Shown here piece after piece: positions 1 through 8,900 of a DNA stretch of 24,173 nucleotides. Source of the DNA: a virus; the IMG/VR virus record IMGVR_UViG_3300032285_004521, positions 1 through 24,173 of that record; one strand, 5' to 3'. Below the pieces are notes generated by a model. That model had not been told where the DNA came from. It did no database searches and worked only from the letters and a program-made list of their open reading frames with translations. The position numbers were made by a program, and so were the translations under genes. The number at the start of each line of letters is the position of its first letter. Position 1 is the stretch's first letter.

Positions 1-301
1 ACGATATAATTTACCATCAGTAGTATTAAAAACGCTACTAGTAGACTTTGTACTAGGTACGCTGGTTACTAAGGTAACTGGTTCTAAACCAGTAGCAAAT
101 TTAGCAGTATTAATAGCACCGTCAGTAATTTGTGCTGTAGTAATTTGACCAGTAAGATCAGCAGTAGGTACTGTAGCTACATAACTAGTACCGTTCCAAC
201 GATATAATTTACCATCAGTAGTATTAAAAACGCTACTAGTAGACTTTGTACTAGGTACGCTGGTTACTAAGGTAACTGGTTCTAAACCAGTAGCAAATTT
301 A
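1..301 (-). repeat. Tandem direct repeat, 198-bp period (66 residues), in the fibre gene
   Basis: Bases 1-103 are identical to bases 199-301, a perfect 103-base direct repeat with a 198-base offset. It is in frame, so it encodes 66-residue protein repeats. The unit nearest base 301 is followed by diverged sequence; the unit at base 1 is cut by the window edge, so the copy number is unknown. Perfect nucleotide identity suggests recent duplication or gene conversion rather than old divergence. Confidence 0.93.
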
Positions 302-1446
302 TCGGTATTAATAGCACCATCAACAATATTAGCTCTGCCAACAACATTGCCATTTAGTTTTAGTGTAGTACCATTAAAGCTAATATTTGTGGTAGGATTA
401 CCAAAAGCAAAATTACCAGTACTATAAAGAATACCACCAGCTGTTCCAGTAGTAATTGTATTATCAGTAGTATTTAAGGTGGCAGTTCCTGCTTTAAAAT
501 TACCACTAACTGTTAAGTTACCAGTATTCGCAGTAATTGCCTCTAGGGTGTCTACTTTAAAATAACTTAGGTAAGGAGTACTCCAAGTTGTTTCTGTACC
601 GCCTGTGGGTGTTACACCATCACTTGTAAACTGTGCCTGAGTTCCGGTTACAGTTACTGGCGACTCTGACCAGTTGCTGGGTATAGTTCCTGCAGGAGTT
701 TTAGCTGGAGTAGCTGGAATGGCGGCACTGTTTGCAGCCACTATATAAATTTTACTAATCGAGCCGCCGCTGATTCCAGCTTTTGCCTTAGTAATAATAT
801 AGTTAGCGTTATATCCAATACCGGCTTTTGTAACCGTTAGGGTAAAAGTCTCGCTGCCACTGGTCCAGGCATTACTAGAAGCCTGTGTAACTGTAATTTC
901 ACCAGTGCTAGTATTTACCTGAACAGTTAAACCATTTTTAGTGGTAGTTGCAGGTCCGTAGGTTACACCAGTAACTACTTTTGCACCGCCGTTATATAGT
1001 TCTAAGTAGTTTGTACCGGGTAGTGTATAGTCTGTGCCCACATTACTACTAGCTACTACATCCAGCGGACGTAACACACTAGCAACTAGTTGGTTATAAA
1101 TTTTACTAAAACTAATTGAATTAGTGTAAGTTGCACCTAAAAATGTAAGTGTAGCTGTTACAGTAGCAAAATCGCCGGTAATACTTTCTGGTAAGATTAC
1201 CACAGTATTTCCACTAGCAGTGGGATTAGGGCTAAGTCCGCTATAGCTAAAAGTTACTGTTTGTCCATTAAGAGCACCTACTAGGGTAGCAGTAACTAGT
1301 GATTGTGTAGGTTGAGCTACATTAGTAGCACCATACTTAAATTGTACGCTAGGCGCACTTAGGCTAATATAATTACTGCCAACTTGCAACAATCTAGGAG
1401 TGGTTGCTTGTAGTCGTAAATCTCTAGTATTTGTTGGTGTGGACAT
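1..1446 (-). CDS. Tail fibre / tail-tip protein, N-terminal 482 residues (partial)
   Basis: The reading frame is open from an ATG at 1446 to the window edge, so the C-terminus is missing. The start directly abuts the TAA of the upstream tail-tip gene, and an AGGAG lies 11 bases before the ATG. The visible protein is rich in Thr, Ser, Gly, Asn and Val, with no signal peptide or membrane segment, and looks like stacked beta-sandwich or Ig-like modules (roughly residues 20-240). Next comes a segment around residue 300 resembling the 'DTLEAITANTGNLTVSG' style of tail-tip and fibre proteins, as at the C-terminus of lambda gpJ-like proteins. It ends in 66-residue tandem repeats containing LYRWNGTSY and DGAINTAKFATGLEP. 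Position after the tape measure and hub genes supports a role in host receptor contact. The structural and tail-tip role is fairly secure; the exact fibre type is not. Confidence 0.75.
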   Translation of the reverse strand, partial: MSTPTNTRDLRLQATTPRLLQVGSNYISLSAPSVQFKYGATNVAQPTQSLVTATLVGALNGQTVTFSYSGLSPNPTASGNTVVILPESITGDFATVTATLTFLGATYTNSISFSKIYNQLVASVLRPLDVVASSNVGTDYTLPGTNYLELYNGGAKVVTGVTYGPATTTKNGLTVQVNTSTGEITVTQASSNAWTSGSETFTLTVTKAGIGYNANYIITKAKAGISGGSISKIYIVAANSAAIPATPAKTPAGTIPSNWSESPVTVTGTQAQFTSDGVTPTGGTETTWSTPYLSYFKVDTLEAITANTGNLTVSGNFKAGTATLNTTDNTITTGTAGGILYSTGNFAFGNPTTNISFNGTTLKLNGNVVGRANIVDGAINTDKFATGLEPVTLVTSVPSTKSTSSVFNTTDGKLYRWNGTSYVATVPTADLTGQITTAQITDGAINTAKFATGLEPVTLVTSVPSTKSTSSVFNTTDGKLYR

Positions 1447-2955
1447 TTATACTAAAACTCCTATTTGAACTAGGCCGGTAATCCAGTCTCTGGTAATGCT
1501 AAATACTAGGCCAGTTTTTCCTGCAGTTAGATTAAAGCGGTTAGATTTAATTGTTACAATGTCGCCTAGTTGTACAAAAATAAGCTCTGGTAAATAAGTT
1601 GCTGTGATCAGCAATCGTTGTACGCCCCATAAACCCAAGCGTTTAGTAACTTCTGCAGTTGCGGCTGCCTCAGTAATTACTAAAATATCTTCTTGGGCAA
1701 CATCACCAGTTTCACGATACAAATTTTTATTAGTATCATTACTACCAGTTACTACTAAGTATTCATCATCAAACTTACTAGCTGGATTTAAACCAGCTGC
1801 AACAGTTTGTTGCAAAGTATAGTTTTTGCAATAACCTAGTTTAACACTGGGTTTTACCGGAAATAATTGACTGATACTTAGGCTGCCCACAACCATGTTA
1901 TCATCACTAAGTGTATACTTTGCAGTACCACTAGGTACTTTTAGCTCAACTAAGCGCAGTTTACTAGAACTAATATTACCACTATTGTCTACGTTTATAC
2001 TAGGGCAAACAAGACTAGCACAAACGCTTTTGGCCAGTTGATTGCATACATCTAGGGCATTTATTCTGTCTGGGCAGTAGATACCCACAGCACTAGTATT
2101 GGTAAAACTAGTAAAATCAATTTCGCTGTCAGTAAACCTGCCACTGCTATTTCCGTAATTTTTAACTATATTAGTAATAATGCCTGGAATAGTATTTGAG
2201 TAACCACCAGTAGCATTGCCCTGCACGCTACAAGTAACCGTACCACTAGGATTAGTTAACAGTGTTACCAGTCCCTTAGTAAGATTTTCAGTAATGCTAA
2301 TAGGCACACCATTATCTCTGACTTCAACCACGCCACTGATTGGCCCGTTGTTTACCATGTAAACATTGCCAGTATTATTAGTACTGCCGTTATCTACAAA
2401 CAGTGGTTGAATGTTAAAACACTCACCAAATAGTAGTGGTAGTAGTGTTTTTTGTGCTGTGTCTATCAACTTTTGGCTATAGGTGTCGGGACTATCCGCC
2501 AGCGTAGTTTCTGTTAGCGAATCGTTTAGGCGTTGCAATTTGTCTAGTAGTAACAAACTTAATTCATTTTCACTGTTAGCAGTCAGCTCTTGCACTAATC
2601 CATCAAAGATTAATGCAAAATCTGATTTAGGCCAACTAGGGTCGCCCAAGTAAATTTTTACTGGGCGACGATTCCACACATAGTTTAAAAATTCATCATT
2701 AACACCATAGGTATTAACTAGGCTTAAGCTACCAAAACTAGTACTAATACTACCGTCTGCGGAAAGTGATTCGCTAAAGCTAAGTCCACCTAAAACGCAA
2801 GCGTTATAGGTAGTGTCAGCACTGCTATAGGCTACAGTAGAGAGATTTAAGGTTGTGGGAGTACCTGCAACCGAAACCTCACTTACGTCTACTAGTGTAC
2901 ATTTAATGTGACTTGGCGTTTTAAGCCAAGCCACCATTTCACTTACTGTTTTCAT
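1447..2955 (-). CDS. Tail-tip / baseplate hub-like protein
   Basis: This 502-residue protein lies between the tape measure and fibre genes. Its ATG overlaps the tape measure stop in an ATGA arrangement, suggesting translational coupling; only a weak AAGG lies upstream. The N-terminal part (about residues 1-150) is a beta-rich region with 'FDGLVQEL'-type segments like those of tail proteins just after the tape measure. The C-terminus, with LGDIVTIKS and then KTGLVFSITRDW, resembles the ends of phage hub and tail-tip proteins, where a beta domain closes the tail. No enzymatic motif, signal peptide or membrane segment is seen. I infer that it forms the distal tail or hub ring on which the fibre encoded next is mounted. 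It may combine the distal tail and hub roles, since no separate small distal-tail gene is present. The family assignment comes from position and general character, not from a precise motif. Confidence 0.6.
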   Translation of the reverse strand: MKTVSEMVAWLKTPSHIKCTLVDVSEVSVAGTPTTLNLSTVAYSSADTTYNACVLGGLSFSESLSADGSISTSFGSLSLVNTYGVNDEFLNYVWNRRPVKIYLGDPSWPKSDFALIFDGLVQELTANSENELSLLLLDKLQRLNDSLTETTLADSPDTYSQKLIDTAQKTLLPLLFGECFNIQPLFVDNGSTNNTGNVYMVNNGPISGVVEVRDNGVPISITENLTKGLVTLLTNPSGTVTCSVQGNATGGYSNTIPGIITNIVKNYGNSSGRFTDSEIDFTSFTNTSAVGIYCPDRINALDVCNQLAKSVCASLVCPSINVDNSGNISSSKLRLVELKVPSGTAKYTLSDDNMVVGSLSISQLFPVKPSVKLGYCKNYTLQQTVAAGLNPASKFDDEYLVVTGSNDTNKNLYRETGDVAQEDILVITEAAATAEVTKRLGLWGVQRLLITATYLPELIFVQLGDIVTIKSNRFNLTAGKTGLVFSITRDWITGLVQIGVLV

Positions 2956-5900
2956 TTTACCGCGGCCTTAATACTAAACCTGTTAAATGTGTTGCCCTCA
3001 TCAAGAGCATCCACAATTGCTTCAGTGTTACGATCTGTTGCCGCAGCACCTAGCGCGGCGCCATCGGCTACTACTTGTTGCAATTCAGCTATATTTTGGT
3101 TAAGTGATTGAATTTCTGTTTTTAAATCAGCAATGGTTGTTGCTATTGCTACTTGATTAGTTGTTCCTGGCGGAACAAAATTATCTGGTGCTGTAGTATA
3201 GTATTGTGTAGGTATGCCATTAACAGTAGCTGTAGTACCAGTATTAGCAACAGTATTAGCAGCAGTGCTAGTTATAGCTGCAGTAGTTCCTGTATTTGTA
3301 GTTGCTGCTGTAGTTGCTGCTGTAGTTGCGGCGGTAACTGCTGCACTAGTTGCTGCTGCATTAGCAATTACTAAACTACTCTGAGCCGTTAAATACTCGT
3401 TTAATAATGTAACAGTTGATTTAGAACTAGCGTCAATACTTTGCAAGAAAGTATTGCTAGTTTTTACTTCTTCTAGTTGCAGTTGAGCATCTGTAAGTTG
3501 TGTGTCTAAACCAGCACCCACATTGCTAATAATATCCAGTACACTATTAAAATCAACCGTATACTGTGCACCACTAGCATACAGTTGACGAGATAAGCCC
3601 AAGAATTTATCAGTAGCACCAGTTAGTTTACCAATTGCAGTATTTCTAGCTTCTATTTCTTGTGGTGTTGTAGCAGTAGTATTAATTGTAGTTAATAATG
3701 ACTCTACTTCACCTTTAGCCTTAGCGTACTGTTCTGTTGCTGTTAGGGTAGATTTATCACCACTTATTAGTGCTGTTTTATAATCAGTAAGACTGCTAAT
3801 TTGCGATTTAAGCGTTTTTGTAGTATCTTCTAGTCGGCTAGCATAAGCTTTTGCTACTGTGTTTAAGTTTTCTTGTGCCCAGATTTGGCGTTGCAGCGCA
3901 CGATTAGTAGCATCAATTTTAGTAATGTCTACTTCTCGCCACTTTTTAGCAAATGCCTCAGTGCTCATAGTAAGTTCGTCAAGTTTACGTTGTAAACCTT
4001 CACGCTCATCACTAACTTTATTAGCTGCGGCTTCTGCTGCTGCGGCAACTTTGTTAAATCCATCAGCAATATCTAATAATGCTACATAAGTTTCTTCGGT
4101 AGATTTACCAGCACGACCTGCCGCTGGATCAAAAAGGTCAAAGTTTTGAATTAAACCTTTAAGTTCTTCACGACTAATATTAGCACTATAGCCTAGGTCA
4201 GTTAAACCCTTTTTATAAGCTGCGGTAATTGGTGCTAGGCGCTCTTCTTCAGTTAAAAAGTTTGTTCTAAAGTTTTCTACTTTATCTAAAAACTTATCTA
4301 AACCACCACTAACATTAGCTAATGCTTCAGTAATGGCATCACTTAGTTTACTAGCAATTACTGCGGTATATTTTCCTACTGGAGTATTAACACCGTTAAT
4401 CATAACAGTAGTATAGAAACTTTCTACTTGCTTGCTAATACTAGTACCAATATTTTTAACAGCTTGGTTAATCTTAGTGTTAGTGTCTACTACTCTGACT
4501 ACAGTTTCCAGCATGCCCTCGCCAAATTTTGCAAACTTTTCAAATTCGCTAAATAGTGTTAGGCTTGCGTCGTCTAGTACCGCGCTAATTACAGACTCTA
4601 GTTGTTTGGTAAAGTCCTCACCAGTTAAGCCGCGTAAGGAAACTAACTCATCAACACTAACGCCACCCATAGCCCGTTCAATTTCTTGTGGTAATTTACC
4701 AGCTTGCTCGCCAATACTGTAGAGCAGGTCACCAGCATAACCAAAAGCGGCTCGTAAGGATGCTGCAGCCTTAGGGTCGGTAATACCTAAATCTTTGTAA
4801 TTAGTTCCTACGGTAGTCTTAGTGCTAGCACCAAGTCCAAAAAACCCACTACTTTTTGTAGTAGTGCTTACAACTTCAAAAGTATTAATTACGCCACCAC
4901 CAGCTTTTGCTAGTTCTAAGAAAGTTCCTTTTAATTGTATACCACTATCAATAATGCTTTGAGTTGTTGATCTACTAAATAATCCGCCAATGCCTAAAAA
5001 GCCGCCACTAGTATTAGTACCTTCTACAGTATTAAACATACTGCCGCTTCGTAAACCTTTAACACCAAACAGTGATTGTGCTGATTCTGTTAATGCGTCA
5101 CGAAGGCTCTGTAAAGCCCTAAGCATTTTATTATCATAGTCTAAGCCGTCAACGCTGTTTTTAGCAATTAGATCAAGAGATTTTGCAATTGATTCGCTTT
5201 TTGCATTTTCGTCGCCAAAAACGCCGCGACGAACTTGTACCTTTTCACCAGTTTCGGCGTTATAACCCATGGCAGTGCCCTGAGTTTCTTGGCGTTGGGC
5301 TGCAGTAACTCCACCAAAACCAGTTGGTTTTTTACTAAATGCACTGCCTAATAGTGAAGCAACTATTGCAGCCATTGCTCCACCAGCAATAAAATTAAAT
5401 GGTGTAGGCAAATCTTTCATTGCATTAATAATAGCTTCTGTACCTTTAGCACCAGAACGTGTAGCGCTTGCACTTACGCTAACGGCAGTAAGACCGAGTT
5501 CCCCAGCAACTTCTGCTGCTAGAGTAGCTAGTTTAACTACCATCATTGCTTTTTCAAATGCAGCAAACACTTTGTGTGCAGCTGTTTTTTCTTTAAACAT
5601 CATTTTAGCAGCACTGGCACCTTTAATTGCAGTATCTAAGTCTAACTTTTGTTGTTCTTTGGCAAATTTCTTATTAATCTGAGCAGATTTATTTTTTAAA
5701 TCTTCCTCGTCATTAGCGCTTATTTCAGCTATACGAAGTTCTGATTCGCGTTGTTTGTTTAATTTTTCCTGTTGCTGCGAATTATTAAGAATAGCAGTAC
5801 CTATCTCACCAATTGATTTAGCCAATTGCGGAGTATTACCTCCCATATTAGCAAATAAACTATTAAGTGTTTCAGTTGCTCTATTAGATTTTTGCAATTC

Positions 5901-8900
5901 CTCTGTTTGTTGAGCTTGCAATATATTTTGTTCGCCTTGCAATTTTAACAAATATAAACGAATATCAGCTTCACGACTAAGTGCTAAAAATTTAAAATCA
6001 GCTAACTCTTGTTCTTTAGCTAATTTTTCTTTTAGAAAATCTAGGTCATTTTGAGCCTGTATTTGAGCAGTTGTTTCAACAGGTGGGGGTAGCATTAATG
6101 AGCCAGCTTTGCCATACTTAAGATTTTGTTCATCTTCAGCGGCCTTGTTTGCAATATCTACCCGTTTTTGAGCTTCTGCAATTTCTTTTCTAATATTTGC
6201 TGCCCTATCTGCTGATTCTTTACGCAATTTATTTTTTTGATCTTCTGTGTCTGCTCTGCCTTTTTCTAAATCAACAATAGATTTTAAAGTCTGATACTCT
6301 TTATCTGTTATAAAACCTAAAGTTTTTCTAGATTCTAATAACATACTTTGAATATTTAAACGAGATTGTTCTTTAGTTGTAACTATTTCTAGTTTTGTAA
6401 ATTCTAAATCTCTAATATCTTGTTGACGTTTATACAGCTTATTTTGTTCTTCAATAAAGGCTTGAAGTTCTGCTGCATATCCTACACGTAATTTATCTTG
6501 TTTTGCTAATCGTTCAGTTGTATCAACAGTATTAGTTAGTTTAATATCAATTTGTTCATAATCTTGAACAAGAGCGTCTACTAACAATTTAGCATCTTCA
6601 AGAGCTTTATTTGGTACAATTATTACTCTACTAAGATCAGTCTCTTCTGTAGTACCAGAAATATCTTGAATTTGAGCTTCTGCCTGTTTTCTTTTTTGAT
6701 CTTGTTCAATTAGTCTTACTTTTTCTTTAGCATCTAATAATTTTTTCTCTACATCAATTCGTTGTCTACTTGCAGCTTCTGTTGCTGCATCTATTTTAAC
6801 TTGCCTATCCTGTTCTATTTTACTAATATCTTGTCGATTCTTTTCTAGAATATATTCTTTTTCTGTAATTAATAGGCCTGCTTTTCTACGTTCAAGATTG
6901 CTAGATTCAATATCAAGAGTAGACTGAGCAAGTTCGTTTTGTAATTTACGAACATTATATTGCATATCTAATTCAATTACAGCTATCCTAGCATTTCTAG
7001 CCGTATTAGCTTCAAACTTTCCAAGATCTGCTGCCTGTATAACAATATTTTTTCTAGTTTTAGTTTCTTGATTAAGTTGTTTATTTGTTTCAGTTAATTC
7101 ATTGCCTAGACGTTCTTGAGCATTAACTGCACGATTAATATTTGCTAAAGCTTCCTGATTAAGACCCTTACTTGCCATCCATTTTTTAGTATTTTCATCG
7201 ATGATTTTTTGTTGTGCTTCTAGTTCTTCAGTATTTTTAGCAGTAGATGTTTTTAAATCATCAATTAATTGACGATCAAGTTTTTGTAAATCTGAGATAC
7301 TTTTTTCAGCTATAAACTCTTGTTCAACTATTAAGCCTAAACTTTGGCGAGCACTTAACACTTCTTGTTCTAGTGCTAGTGCACGATTTGTCATTTGAAT
7401 ACGAAACTCTAATGCTTTTTGTGCTTCCGCTCTATCTGCTGATTCAATTCTATATTTTCGTTCAATAATATCAATTTCATCTTGTAAATTATTCAACGTA
7501 ATTTGACCAGCTTGTGCAGTATCATCGTTACCTTGTCTACGAGCTATTTGAATCGCAACACTTCTTTTTTGAACAAGCTCAGCCTGTTTTAGTTTTTCAT
7601 CTTCTTTTCGAACCTCAGTAGCACTCAAAGTATTTATCTCGACTTGTAAACCTATTCTTTCGGCTTCTTGTTCATTATCCAGTATACTTATGTCTAAATT
7701 ATCCCTTCTTAGTCTTTGTTCTGCAGTTAATTCACCATTAAGTCTTTTTTGATTTTCAAGTTCAGCCCTCTGTGATCTTTCTCTATCTGCAGTTCTTTTG
7801 AATTGTTCAGCAGCTTCTTGACCGCGCGCTCTAGCTACATTAATAGCACCTTGAATAGTTATAGCTTTAGCACTTGCTTGTAATTCATTAAGTTGATTTA
7901 CAAGATCAGTTGCTCGATTAACGTCACTTTGAGTGTCTATTACAGCTTGTTTAGCTTCAGGAGTAGAACCAGCAGACGTTAATGCTTTTTGTAGTATTAC
8001 TGGATTTTTACTAGTTAATATAGCTTCTTTAATACTTGTAATTAAAAGAGAATTTCTTGCAGCATCTTTTTGTTCTGAAGTTGATTTATCGCTAGTAAGT
8101 ACTCTTTGTGCAGTTTCTTTTTCTATACTTAATTTTAAAAGTTGATTGCTTTTTATTAAGTCTATGGTTGCTTCGACATTTTTTATTTTTATTTGTAAAT
8201 CTTGTTTAGCTAAACTTGTTTCTTGTTCAGCAGCGCGCGGACCAGTAAATAAACTACTATAAGATTTTCTAATAGTTTGTTCTTGTCGTACTAATGATGC
8301 TTCAGTTTCAGCAGCCAATGCCTTACCTGCTGCTCTAAATCTTTCCAAGGCCATTGCCTGTACAAGCGGTGCAGCTAATACCACCCCTCGCTCTTTGGCT
8401 TTTACTAATTCTTCTTGACTATATTTAATAGATGCTTGTAAACTATCTCGTTCACTTCTGCTTAAATTAGTATCAGCTAATTTTGCTTGTTTTTCTCTAA
8501 TATTTGCTTCTTGCTTATCTATTTCTGCATAGACTTCTTTAATCTTATCGCTTGATGCCATCAGCATATTAAAAGTTTCAAGCTCTAAAAATCCACCTTT
8601 ACTAGGGTTTTCTAATAGCCCCATTATATTTTTAATAGCCATTTCCGGGCTTTTTAATTCTTGCAATAATTTTCCAGCACTTGCCTGCAGTTGCTCGGCA
8701 AATTTAGTTAGTGGGCTAGATTTTGAAAAAGATTGAGCCAATTCATTATAGGCTTTATCAGTTGCTTTAAAAGCATCTTCTACTTCTCGTACTCTACTAG
8801 CGCTTTCTTGATGTGTTTTATTAAGGTCTTTTGAGGCAGTATCAACCTTTTTAACAGCAGCCTTATATGACTCAATAGTCATACTATCTATGCTTTTATT

